Positions 24,026 through 34,320 are shown, counted from the first letter of the stretch. The stretch is 64,000 nucleotides of DNA from Oncomelania hupensis (GCA_036898135.1 CM072511.1:27706110-27770109); one strand, 5' to 3'. The notes: a model not told the origin generated them from the sequence alone. Numbers and translations: made by a program.

Positions 24026-26830
24026 TCAGATCTGCTGAGGAAATCCGCCTCTATGTTGTCTCTTCCTGGAATCGGTCGAACTGTGAAGACATAGGCCTGC
24101 AACTGCATAGCCCATCGGGTGAGTCTGGCACTGTTGAAGTGCGTCCGTCCTCCAGATGAATTCCTCCTCCAATACTGGTAGCCTTACCACTGGTTCACTC
24201 GCCTCCCTCCTGTTGACCTCTGCCTTCTTCCTTACTCGCACGATCGGTGCTCTGTACGGCGATGTACACGACTCGATAACCCCCAGCTCCAGCATCGGTT
24301 CCACTTCACTCTTGGCGACTTCCATCTGCGAAAATGGTAGCGGATGCTGTCGGTTACGTTCAGGGCTGTCGTCGGTCGACATCACCTCGCACTCGTCCAG
24401 CGGCGGTGCTCTCTCATGTAGCGCAGATAGCTCCGTGTCTATCCGTATGTCCACTGGCCCTTCGCTCGCTTGAAGCGGTATCAGTGGTACAGCGCCCTGG
24501 TAGCTGATATCTGTGGTTCCCTCTGTCTCAGTTTGGTCCAACACGACGGCCACCGTCGGTTCTGGTTCTGCCCTACGTTCCACGTACCGCTTCAACTTCC
24601 TGGTCTTGCCGGTTCTCTGAAACGGTACCCTTCTGTCGCGCCTCTTCGGTGTCGTCCGCTGGCATATGTCGCATGAAGTACAGTACTTCCGGACATCGCG
24701 GCACATCCCTGGCCAGTAGTACTTGGTCCACACCTGATCTAGGGTCCCCTTGGCTCCTCGGTGTTCAGCCATAGGCGTGTCGTGTCCCACGCGTAGCACC
24801 TCCGGTCGAAGCTTGGCTGGTACTACCAACTGGCTGTGATCCACTTTGTCCTGTCCTGTATACTCGCGGTACAACAGGCCCCGCTTCCAGACAAATGCCA
24901 CTTGCCCTTTGCCTCGTTGCTCCTTTCCTGCCTTCCGGTCCGCTAGCTGTCGCACCTTTGCAAGTTCGTTGTCTTCCAACTGTAGTTGACGAATCTCCTT
25001 CGGCGTCGCGACGACGCTCTTGCTCGGTCCGACCACCAATGGTTCTGCATCAACCTGCTCCTTGGCCGCCTGCGCTCTGGTCCGCACGGCGCAACACTCA
25101 GCACTCCCCTCGGCAAACACTGGCAGTGCTGTATCATGTTGCTGCTCCGTCTTCGCCCAGTTGCCGATCACCACTGGGTAGATCAAGTCCGGCACCACCA
25201 CTACCTCCACTCTCCCGGTGTAGAACGGTGACTCCAACTGCACCCACGCTGTCGGTAGCGACTTGGATAGCTGGCGAATGGCGAATCCGACACGCCGCGT
25301 GCGTCCGGTGTAGACAAGGTTGGCAACCTCTCCCTTCCGCAGGCAAATCAAGTCGGCCCCCGTGTCCCTCACAGCCGTCAGCGGAACACCTTCCACTACC
25401 ACTTGGCTCTGGAACCGAGGATCTTCCTCCTTGCCTGCCTCCTTCAAGATGCGCAACGCTGCTCCACTCCGCTCGCTGCGTTTCGGACAATCTCGCTTCA
25501 GGTGCCCCTTCTGCCCACAGCTGTAGCACTCTCGCTTGTCCGGCGAGTTGGGTCGTGGTCCCGCTGGCTTGCGACCCTCGCTCTTGTCCCTGGGTGTAAA
25601 GGGTTGCCGTGGTGGGAAACGTAGGTTCGTTCCCGCCCTGGCGTCGACGTACTGCTGCGCCAACGTCGCGTCCTCCTCCACCGTTGCTGGGTTGCGCTCG
25701 CGCACGAACGTGACCAGTTCTGGCGTCAAACCGTTGACCATCTGCTCCATCAGCACTAAGTCAAGTAAGTCCGCATACGTGGCCTTCTTGTTCGCTAGTC
25801 CCATCCAGCGCTCCAGGAACAACTCTGACTTCCGCAAGTGCTGCTTGAAAGTCTCTGGTGGCTCCCTTCGTAGCTGGCGAAACTTCTTCCGATACGTCTC
25901 GGCCGTCAGGTTGAAACGTACCAACAACGCTGCCTTCAGGATCTCGTAGTCGGCAGAGTCGTCCTCATTCAAACCAACGTAAACTTCCCTCGCCTTCCCC
26001 TTCAGCAAGGTCCCCAAGCGAATAGCCCACGTGTCCTTCTTCCAGTCTTGAGCCTTGGCGAACCGCTCGAACTGGCACAAGTAGGTCTCTAGGTCGTCCT
26101 TATCCTCGAAGAATGGCAACCGGAGCTTAACCGTCTCAAACTCGGGTTGATGATTCCTGCGGTTCCCGGCGCCTTGCCCCGTCAGCTGCGCCATCGCTAG
26201 TTCGTGTGCCATCTCTCGCTCTCTCTCTCTCTCTCGTCGGTCTGCATCTTCCCGGCTCGCCTGCAGCTCTATCTCCCTCTCCCTCACTCTCCGGTCTGCG
26301 TCTCTTTCGCTGGCCCTCAACTCGGCGTCTTCCCGGGCCGCCCTAGCCGCTTGGTCCATCGCGTAGTCTAACGCTGCCTGGCCCTTCAGTCCTTCGCGCT
26401 TGGCGAGCCTCAAGATCCTCTCCATCGGCGTCTCGTCCGCGAATGGTCCTGTCCTCGGCGTCGGTGCCGCCTCGACCTTGTAGATCGAACGGTAAGGATT
26501 GGTCTCGAATCTCTTCGGCCTCGTTGCGTCGCTCAGGCGATCTTGGTCTCCGTAGAAGTCGGCGCCCGTTGACATCCCGCCAGTCGCGCCAAATCCCGTC
26601 ACAAAAGGATCACTCACTGTGTCTCTGGCTTCGAACGTCGTCAACTCCTCGTCCACTGACCCACGACGCGATGACCTAACCGGCGATCTCCGCTGCTCGG
26701 TCGCAGAAGGTAAATCGATGACTCCTGTATCAGCTGCTGCCGCCGTGCGCTCGTCCATCGTGACACCCACGCGAGAACGCGTACGAGCCGCGATCGGTGA
26801 CACTCCTTCAGTCTCCTCGATCGATGCCAT
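24026..26830 (-). CDS. gag-pol: Gag-protease fusion with remnants of integrase, RT and RNase H
   Basis: An uninterrupted frame of about 934 codons; the start chosen is the ATG at 26,828-26,830 (MASIEETEG). Order: charged coiled-coil region (about residues 150-225), gag core with a SCAN-like stretch (RKKFRQLRREPPETFKQHL onward, about 330-410), CCHC knuckle CYSCGQKGHLKRDC (about 433-446), aspartic protease motif VRDTGADLI (about 487), integrase HHCC zinc finger with H...H and CTSCDIC (about 680-724), then the start of reverse transcriptase (ELGVIESCTSPYRAPIV, about 845) and LPVLEEEFIWRTDA from the RT/RNase H junction. The last ~40 codons are out of frame relative to an RNase H end (RWAMQLQAYVFTV) visible in another frame, which ends at about 24,011. 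Gag and protease look intact; the enzymes are gutted. Confidence 0.85.
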   Translation of the reverse strand: MASIEETEGVSPIAARTRSRVGVTMDERTAAAADTGVIDLPSATEQRRSPVRSSRRGSVDEELTTFEARDTVSDPFVTGFGATGGMSTGADFYGDQDRLSDATRPKRFETNPYRSIYKVEAAPTPRTGPFADETPMERILRLAKREGLKGQAALDYAMDQAARAAREDAELRASERDADRRVREREIELQASREDADRREREREREMAHELAMAQLTGQGAGNRRNHQPEFETVKLRLPFFEDKDDLETYLCQFERFAKAQDWKKDTWAIRLGTLLKGKAREVYVGLNEDDSADYEILKAALLVRFNLTAETYRKKFRQLRREPPETFKQHLRKSELFLERWMGLANKKATYADLLDLVLMEQMVNGLTPELVTFVRERNPATVEEDATLAQQYVDARAGTNLRFPPRQPFTPRDKSEGRKPAGPRPNSPDKRECYSCGQKGHLKRDCPKRSERSGAALRILKEAGKEEDPRFQSQVVVEGVPLTAVRDTGADLICLRKGEVANLVYTGRTRRVGFAIRQLSKSLPTAWVQLESPFYTGRVEVVVVPDLIYPVVIGNWAKTEQQHDTALPVFAEGSAECCAVRTRAQAAKEQVDAEPLVVGPSKSVVATPKEIRQLQLEDNELAKVRQLADRKAGKEQRGKGQVAFVWKRGLLYREYTGQDKVDHSQLVVPAKLRPEVLRVGHDTPMAEHRGAKGTLDQVWTKYYWPGMCRDVRKYCTSCDICQRTTPKRRDRRVPFQRTGKTRKLKRYVERRAEPEPTVAVVLDQTETEGTTDISYQGAVPLIPLQASEGPVDIRIDTELSALHERAPPLDECEVMSTDDSPERNRQHPLPFSQMEVAKSEVEPMLELGVIESCTSPYRAPIVRVRKKAEVNRREASEPVVRLPVLEEEFIWRTDALQQCQTHPMGYAVAGLCLHSSTDSRKRQHRGGFPQQI

Positions 26831-27190
26831 CCTGCTTAAGGAAAGCAACAACAACCAACAACAACAAGTCAAAGTCCTACAACCCTACCTAACCTAGCCT
26901 AGCCCTAGATACTAACCTACCTATCTAAGCTATCTTCCTTACCTATCACCCACCTCCTCCAACTCAACTGTGGAAACTGGCCTGCAAGGTAGCGAACCGG
27001 TTGGAGAGTGCAATGGCCCCTTCCCTCACGTGTGGTCGAACCTAGGCCGGCTGTGAGCCTCCGCTAAACAGCGACCTGACTCCCTCCAACCACCCGCTGG
27101 GGTGCACACTCTCACCGAGTCACGCCTCACACACTCGGACACCACAAGACAATCACAAGACAACTTCACGTCTGGGCACACTCACACCAT

Positions 27191-27207
27191 ACCCTGCATC
27201 TCCACCA
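27191..27207 (-). promoter_or_regulatory. candidate tRNA primer-binding site
   Basis: Two bases inside the 5' LTR the minus strand reads TGGTGGAGATGCAGGGT. TGG is the expected complement of a tRNA 3' CCA end. I cannot name the tRNA with confidence. Confidence 0.65.
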
Positions 27208-27209
27208 AA

Positions 27210-28934
27210 TGTCACTGCCACGACTCCCCCTGGGTAGACGCCACAAACACCTTACACACGCAGACAACCCAGACAGAATGACAGTTTCCCGCAGACGCGA
27301 AGTGATGATAACACAACGAATATATGTACAACTTTCAAGCTATTTATTCATTCATACCACACACTCATACACATACAACATTTACACATGAAACGAGAAA
27401 AATGGCGATGGAACAATCAATGGGTCGATGAACAATGAAATGGAAATGTCAGATGAACGGGGGTTGCTGATCAACCACGTCTAACCAACGACTGTGCAAC
27501 GCCAATGTCCGGGCACAGAGGGGGCAAGTGTCAAGAGGGGGACAAATAAAGAACGAGCCGACCTGATAGTAGGGTGTCCCCGTTGATGCCTCCGAACGGT
27601 AGCTGCCTCCTCGTTGTGGTTGACGCTGGACCGTCGCTGGTTAATCCAGGCGCTGTGGTGTCGCCACTCCCTCCGCCGCTGACGATGACGATGATGGTGA
27701 TGATGACGCTGTAGTTGCGGCGGCCCTGCCGCCGTCGACGCCCCTCAGCATGACTCCTCCTGTCGGCTACCTTGCAACGTCGAGGCTAGGTCCCGCAACA
27801 GACGTCACGATCACGCGGGAAAGATGGGGTTGTGGAGCGATGAGGATGTTCACAAACGTGGACGTGGACGAATGGGTGGTGATGATGATGTGGGTCCAAC
27901 GACCGGATGTCGTCGTCGTCGTCGCGCTGAAGAGTTCGACGGACTTCCGAGCGACGAACAAAGACTTTCGATGACGAACCTTCGAACCTGCAACATGCTT
28001 GCCGTATTGTTAATGTCAAGTCCACCCGATTCTGTCCCCCTCCCTCCTCACACTCTCCCCCCTTACTAACTAACTAATTCCGATACCTTGAGGAAGCGCC
28101 ACTGCTGTTCATTTCACTTCCCTTGACTACTTTTACTGTCTCTTGTAATCAACACATGATTCAAAAACTAAATGACATTATGAATGCATGAAATGAACAA
28201 TGCTGCAAATGAATACATGAAATCATCAACACATTATCCATCTTGAGCAACCGCAACCTCAACGACAGCAACCACTTCCATCCTACCTTCATCACACTTC
28301 ACCCCCATTCTCCTTCCTTCAGTCGCACCCTTCCTCTCCTCAGTGCAACCATACTTCCCCCAGCCTCACGCACAGCTATCGTTCAACACCCCAAACAGCC
28401 GGCCATCGGTCAATAGCACAGTAAAGGAAAATCACCATCACACTCACCCAACGGCTCGATTGTAAAGTACCTGTAGCTAGCTTTCACTGCTTGCCTAACA
28501 CAGTACTCCAAGTAAGGTATCCAAAGCGTAGTAGTTTCCGTTAGTGGAAAATGACCTCAACACTAACCTACCTCAAACTCACAAACTTAGTTATTTGCTC
28601 ACACTTTTCCTTGAGCTGCTACTACCACAGTAACATTTCCAACTAAGCTTTCCCTAGAACCAATTATTATTTACGTTAATAAATGTTCCAACCTTACTTC
28701 CAGAATCACAATACCCAGAGAACTAAGACCGTATGTCTTCTCTATCACTCTGCCAAACGTGTTCTGACTAACAGTGAACACATTCCCCAAAACTGGCTGG
28801 CCAAACTATGCTGTTCAAAAATCACGCTTTCCACGCACATAACCATACATACGACACCGCGCAGTTACTACCCCAACTCATTAACTCCCCACCCGCACTT
28901 ACTACCCGGTTTCAACACAGGCTGCCCTGTGACA
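27210..28934 (-). repeat. 5' LTR of Gmr1-type element
   Basis: 1725 bp, same TGTCAC...GTGACA ends. Differences from the other LTR seen by eye: a 4 bp indel, one C/A (near 27,750), a GT/CC pair (near 28,364), one T/C (near 28,521) and one A/C (near 28,604). Confidence 0.93.
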
Positions 28935-29038
28935 TAGGTGGTTTTTAGTGTTTCGTCTTTTGTATTATCGTATCAAAAGCCATGTTTGATCGAGTGCATG
29001 TGTTTGTATGTAATGACTATGTAAAGCACGTTGAGTCT

Positions 29039-29237
29039 CAGAGGGGCCGGGTAGCTCAGTTGGTAAGAGCATCTTGCTAGTAACCGAAAGGTCGCTGGTT
29101 CGAATCCCGGATTGGTCAACGTGTGATCATATTATATTCCCCTTTACCAACAACTGGCCCGCTGGTGTCAGTATAAATCGGTCCAGTAGTCACCTATATG
29201 CGAAAGTGTAGTGTGACTATAATCTACAAACAACAAC
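29039..29237 (+). mobile_element. tRNA-derived SINE, type 1, copy 1
   Basis: A 199 bp insertion with duplication GTTGAGTCT / GGTGAGTCT (29,030-29,038 and 29,238-29,246; one mismatch). The head has an A box (TAGCTCAGTTGGTAAGAGC) and a B box (GGTTCGAATCCCGG). The anticodon stem does not pair properly, so it is not a working tRNA; the CTAGTAA loop hints at a tRNA-Thr ancestor. The body contains GCTGGTGTCAGTATAAAT and ends near GTGTGACTATAATCTACAAACAACAAC. Confidence 0.85.
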
Positions 29238-29716
29238 GGTGAGTCTGGTCGTAGGCTGGAGTATCGCGCTATATAAAAATCTGTTATTATTAATATTATT
29301 AACCTACCCAAGCCAGTTGCTGTAATTTGGAATTGGTAAATAATATATTAATAAGAAAGATGAATTTGTATGCTTTTAGTTGTCTGTAACTGTATGGAAG
29401 TCCTATCTGTTTAAACAGATACCCAACACATCACCAACGACGATTGGTCCGGGCACTCCGGTTTCCTCCCTCCCTTCAATAATGGTACAGGATGCAGTCA
29501 ATATAAAAATTTCAAAAATAAAAATTCGATTTTCTTCCGTCTTCTAATAGCGATCTCCCTGCCTTTACACCACCTGTTTGAGTGATGTATGTGTATTTGG
29601 TGTGTGTGAGGGTAAATGAGACAGGTGAGCGTGTATGTTGGTATAGATCTCCGCGCTTTGAGCCTTCGGGAAAAGGCGCGTACATAGCATCCTGTATTAT
29701 TATTGTTATAAACAAT

Positions 29717-29718
<2 letters not shown>

Positions 29719-29782
<64 letters not shown>
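29719..29782. repeat. CT microsatellite
   Basis: Pure CT run of about 64 bp. Confidence 0.95.
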
Positions 29783-29786
<4 letters not shown>

Positions 29787-30181
29787 CCTTCTCTGACCAA
29801 CATTGCATAATTAATAATGAACAATTTTATATTGGTGTAGTAATTTAGCTTTTTATGCATCAGAGGAATATATGCTTATAATTCTGTATAATGGAGACCT
29901 GTCTCTCAAAGGTACCTGTACAATATAGTGTCTCTTAAAGGTACCTCTTAGGGAAATGAAAACGTTAAGGAGACAAAAATTTGAATTAATTTTGGCTATA
30001 TCTGAAAATACATTCCTAAATTCATTTGTTGCTGTTTATATTAGCTGAAGATCTATTTAAAAGCATTTGTCAACACTGTAATAATAATTTTGATTTTTAC
30101 TTTAGGATATACACACATATATGTGAAATGTCTCTCAGATGTACCTATTATAATGGTGTCTCCGAAATGTACCATTAAGAG

Positions 30182-30182
<1 letters not shown>

Positions 30183-30226
<44 letters not shown>
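30183..30226. repeat. TA microsatellite
   Basis: Pure TA run of about 44 bp. Confidence 0.95.
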
Positions 30227-30232
<6 letters not shown>

Positions 30233-31520
30233 ACACTAAATAAATAAACAATCCATATTCACAACAACATGTTATTGTTGGAGGTTTTAATATTTATTTA
30301 ATTAAAATATACCCTTCTATATAACTACCTCCAATCCACTAACTTGGAGACGGCGCCATATCAACTCCCATGTTTCAAACCATAAGCAATATCAATGCAC
30401 ATTTATAGTACCAGACATCTCTGACAATCGCTTTTGTGGATAGTATTTAATTTTTTTTTTAAAGTACCTTAATCTGTTCTCAAGCAGCCTACCTCTGCCA
30501 ATCTACGGTGGAGTATGGAACTTGTTACCCGCATTTTGATCCTTCGATCACTTATCGATCGTTCTGGCAACTTGGAATACTGCCTGTACATAAGCCCTTT
30601 GTTTCTGACCTTGCATGAACGTCCCCTATAATATGATCATGTGTCCGGGGACATTAATTTATTTAAAGAAAGAAAGAAACCTTGCATGTTCAGTGTTGTA
30701 GGCGTAGAAATATATAATTATGCATGGTTCAGGTAGACTCAAAGGCGCATTTTCATAAAATACTTGTAAATGACCAGTGTACGCGTTAGGTTTACAAGCG
30801 GGCGGCTTGAGTTACATCTTGTATCGGTCGGTGACTTGGGGAAGCTCTTGAGCTAGAAAAGCTATATAAGAACGACTAAATGGAGATACCTATTTCATAA
30901 GAATTCATTACAGACTCTAATCACTACTTGTGATTCATAGCCTTTTGCATACAATGATATTATGATATGATGATACAATGACAAACGTCCACTCATTTCA
31001 ATACTGTCTGATCGATTTGATTGCGTAACGCCGTTTGTGAATGGATGACATGAACTGACGATGGACCCGAAACAGATGTTAACCAAAAATAAACAGATGA
31101 TTTATAATATTACTTTAAGTAGTTCCTAATGGCCTGCAATTGGAAGGTTCGTGAACCCAGGTTCGGGATCTGAGAACCTCGAAGAAAAGGTTCGTGAACC
31201 TCCTAAAATCTTCCATGAACCTCCCAGTTAAGACAGGCCATTACAAAACAAATCTCAGTCCAAAAATCAAGAAGAAAGCAACTGAGATTATAGGAGCTAT
31301 TCCCAAATTGTCTAGCCATTTTGTATTTTAACGCTATCTCCAATTCTCATGTATAGTTCTTACCTATAGTATTTCCCTAGCACGGTCATAATCAAATGCA
31401 AACCGGCACTGAATTGGGTTTTAATGAAATTACAAAGCAAGCAAGCTCTGTGTCCCGCACAACGAATTCCATAGCTTTATTCTCGTGTTCCATACCAGAA
31501 TGAAATAGTCTACTCTTTAA

Positions 31521-31526
<6 letters not shown>

Positions 31527-31591
<65 letters not shown>
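31527..31591. repeat. CT microsatellite
   Basis: Pure CT run of about 65 bp, followed by imperfect CT-rich sequence. Confidence 0.95.
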
Positions 31592-31594
<3 letters not shown>

Positions 31595-32349
31595 TTTCTC
31601 TCTTTCTCTCTCCACCCATCTCTTACGGTATAGGCTACTTATTATAATTTAACACCGCAGTCATTTCTGCAACTTCTTCTCTCTCCAGTCAGATCAGTCT
31701 GTGCTCCGAGGCTGAAGAAAGTGTGGTCAGAAGAAAATCGAAAGCTAGGACTTCACTTAGTACAAGTAATTAGCAGTAAACTTATTGATCCTTCGTGTTT
31801 AAGACTCTTAGTCTCGCCCACAGCATAATAATAGGCAACCAACAATGTTACTGGCAAGGAAATAATTAAGTCTCCAAGGCCTGAAAAATTACGTGAATAG
31901 CGGCAGGTGGGTGCAGGAACCTGTGGAACAGGTATGATGGGATAATATGCTTCGACTAGGTGGGGTTATTGTACAAAACTATACACGAACAGATCTAGCA
32001 CAAAATATATATTGTCTGTGATGACATGCAAACACTCACCCACAATGTAGATCATTTAATTTAAATTTATATATCTACAAATTCAGTTTCTATAAGAGAG
32101 CATAAAAATAAAAAAAAAAACCACGCGGTGCACTGGTTGATGTCGGATACTCACTTACTAGTGTTATTCTCAGGCACGTTTGAGTGTATTCGTGTTTTTT
32201 AGGGGATGACTCATAACCTATTATATAAACAGAGAACATCGGGCATCATTGCGAAACTCATGCATGAATCTATGAAACTATTAAATACGTTTTTTGACGT
32301 TGTGCTTTTTTTTCCCTTCTAATCAATATTAACACTTTATACTCCATTA

Positions 32350-32382
32350 CATCGTCGTCGTCATCATCATCATCATCATCCA

Positions 32383-32431
<49 letters not shown>

Positions 32432-32516
32432 CTTAAAAGCTTACTCTACACACACACGAACGAGCACGCACACGCACACCTACACACACACACACACCCA
32501 CACACACACACACACA
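32350..32516. repeat. ATC and CA microsatellites
   Basis: ATC trinucleotides (about 32,350-32,428), then a short spacer and CA-rich repeats to 32,516. Confidence 0.93.
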
Positions 32517-33122
32517 TGAACATTAAGTCTACAAAATGAAGCAATGATTTTTTTTAAAGTTCAAAGTAAAAAGTAATACATAGTGACCCAAAATAAACAT
32601 ACTGAAAACAGAATACTATCATTTGGTCACAAAGTCACTGAACCAAACAATAATTTTATTAAAAACAATTTCACAACAGAATGACGGAATGACCTTGACT
32701 ACATTTTTGATTATCAATTTCGTAGTGCTCCAGTAAGCTAGGTTGTTGCACAAATACCTTTTCACACTCGGAGAAAAGCTATGTTTTCGTGTTGCTCTGC
32801 ACCTTGGTGAGACTAGGGGACGACCTATAGCAAGTATAGGTATAGGCCTCACACACGTACACCCAACTGCATACATGTATAAGAAAAACTAGGGTGGGAT
32901 TTTTGAAGGGGAGCCAAAACCCGCCCGATCTGTGACAGAACTGACACACTTGATAACGGTTTAACAGTCCCAGACCCTATATCAACCAATGAGACCAGTA
33001 ATTTAACTTACCTGTTCATCTTGGCTTGCGTTGAATCCACTAATAAACCACACTTGTAGGCCTATTGAGAGATAGCAATAATGGGCTCTGAACCCCAAAG
33101 CTCATAGAGGTACTAAAGGAGG

Positions 33123-33151
33123 CCTTTTATTGCAATTTATGGCTGTTTTAT
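33123..33151 (+). repeat. left terminal inverted repeat core
   Basis: A 29 bp sequence (begins CCTTTTATTGCAATTTATGG) that is perfectly inverted at 46,103-46,131. Sequence just outside (about 33,066-33,122) is partly similar to the inverse of 46,132-46,190. Confidence 0.85.
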
Positions 33152-33254
33152 TTATACCTTGCAACAAATTGGCCCAAGCGTTGTGGCATGTGTTGTCTGT
33201 CATCAAACCCCAAATGGGGAATCTCTACGAGACGAAATTAGAGAAACCCACGGA

Positions 33255-33480
33255 GGTGTACTGACTGAACTTTGGCTGCGAGTCGGACAGTTGGATTAAG
33301 TAGGAGGTTCCCAGGATACAGCGCGCAGCCTCCTGTCTTACCCAATGTCATGCAACCATTCGTTCTTGCGTTCAATATCTGTTTACTTGTTGCCTGAGGC
33401 TTGACAATTGGATTAAGTAGGAAGGGATCGAGAGTTAGCGTGCACCTTCCAGTCTTATCCATTGTCATGGCAATTTTCAA
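33255..33480. repeat. imperfect tandem repeat, ~123 bp unit
   Basis: Two diverged units, both with TTGGATTAAGTAGGA and ending in CAATGTCATG / CATTGTCATG, lie just inside the left TIR. Function unknown. Confidence 0.6.
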
Positions 33481-33814
33481 CATGTATCCAAGCCACTTGC
33501 CACTTTGTACACTGTGTCTATTATTGCAATAGGACAGACATTTGGCCTTAATGCCTTAGCAAATTCAACACATGCCACAGAAGTGACTAACCACACCGAA
33601 AATCTATACTTCCTTTTTTCTTTATATCCCCATTCCAGATCGCTCATAAAAGAAGATTGGGCTTGGGAAATTACATACAACAAACCAGCATTAATATTCG
33701 TTATTCTAAATGTACAATTCTAAATAATACACCATTAAGTGCAGCAATCTTTATTACATATTGTTCATTTTAATTTTTAAAAGTGTAACAAATAGATATA
33801 TAAATAAAAATTTA

Positions 33815-34320
33815 TATTAAAGCATGTGTTTCCCATTTACTAGCTGTAAGTTAAACCAAGGGAAATAATTTGTGTGTATTTTAAACATGCATTAAGCATG
33901 TGATCCAGTTGAAAAACAGAATCGGAAATTCCCCTTTACTAGACCAGAGGAAATAATTTGTGTACAGGAATATTTGTGTGCTTTCTCTGTGTGAATGTAA
34001 AATCCTTAGTAAGTTTTTTGCCTTTGCTTAGATATATAAAAAGAAATTTATATTAAGCATGTGATCCAGTTGAAAACAGCAAATAGAAATTTATATTAAG
34101 CATGTGATCCAGTTAAAAACAGAACCTGGAATTCCCTTTGCTATTATTTACCAGGACTTCCTGCAGACATTAACGTGTAACAATCGGGAATTCCCGCAAA
34201 CATTAATGTGTCTTTGCTTATTTACCGGGACTTCCCGCAGATATTAACGTGTAACAATCAAGAATTCCTGCAAACATTAATGTTACAACCTTATTTTTTT
34301 AGCAAATGACGGATTTACAA
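33815..34320 (+). repeat. left-end short repeats, including copies of right-end sequence
   Basis: TTAAGCATGTGATCCAGTT occurs at 33,892, 34,053 and 34,096, with a partial form at 33,818. Four copies of a TTCC(C/T)GCA(A/G)A(C/T)ATTAA(C/T)GT motif follow at 34,157, 34,190, 34,231 and 34,264. This second motif matches the last codons of the small gene at the element's right end (about 45,949-45,972), and the AGCAAATG(A/C)CGGATT word at 34,301 also recurs at 46,053 in the same orientation. Confidence 0.65.

Larger units (their letters stand above)
22242..28934 (-). mobile_element. Gmr1-type Ty3/Gypsy LTR retrotransposon, internally deleted
   Basis: A 6.7 kb minus-strand LTR element with LTRs at 22,242-23,970 and 27,210-28,934, a TAGGT duplication on both sides (22,237-22,241 and 28,935-28,939), a candidate primer-binding site and a polypurine tract. 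The single open frame runs gag, protease, integrase zinc finger, start of reverse transcriptase, end of RNase H. Integrase before reverse transcriptase is the unusual order known from the Gmr1 group of Ty3/Gypsy elements. The catalytic cores of integrase, reverse transcriptase and RNase H are missing, so this copy is non-autonomous. By eye the LTRs differ at about five substitutions and one 4 bp indel, pointing to a recent insertion. Confidence 0.9.
20431..29300 (+). mobile_element. 3' UTR of an L2-type LINE, split by three insertions
   Basis: Pieces of the same 3' UTR as the LINE at 790-2836 are found at 20,431-20,482, 22,161-22,241, 28,935-29,038 and 29,247-29,300. They end in TATATAAAAATCTGTTATTATT as in the first copy. 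The gaps are filled by the RTE-like LINE, the Gmr1-type LTR element and a SINE. Around the LTR element the host carries two tandem copies of a roughly 65 bp unit (starting TAGGTGGTTTTTA at about 22,172 and again at 28,935), so the target itself was a small duplication. Confidence 0.7.
29301..33060. other. intergenic with microsatellites and small chimeric scraps
   Basis: No gene is supported. The stretch contains a short chimera at about 29,420-29,490 (see findings), CT tracts (29,719-29,782 and 31,527-31,591), a TA tract (30,183-30,226), palindromic GGTTCGTGAACC motifs (about 31,146-31,201), ATC repeats (about 32,350-32,428) and CA repeats (about 32,450-32,516). Open frames over the CT tracts are artefacts. 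Confidence 0.55.

Noticed and set aside
24895..25949. Plus-strand genes of up to 234 codons
   Set aside because: These are antisense shadows of the gag-protease frame and have no motifs.
22242..28934. Two tandem copies of a satellite or segmental duplication
   Set aside because: The 1.7 kb direct repeats have TG...CA ends, flank a gag-pol frame with polypurine tract, and have a 5 bp duplication, which identifies them as LTRs.
29041..29113. tRNA gene
   Set aside because: It has A and B boxes but the anticodon stem does not pair, and it is followed by a repeated SINE body flanked by a duplication.
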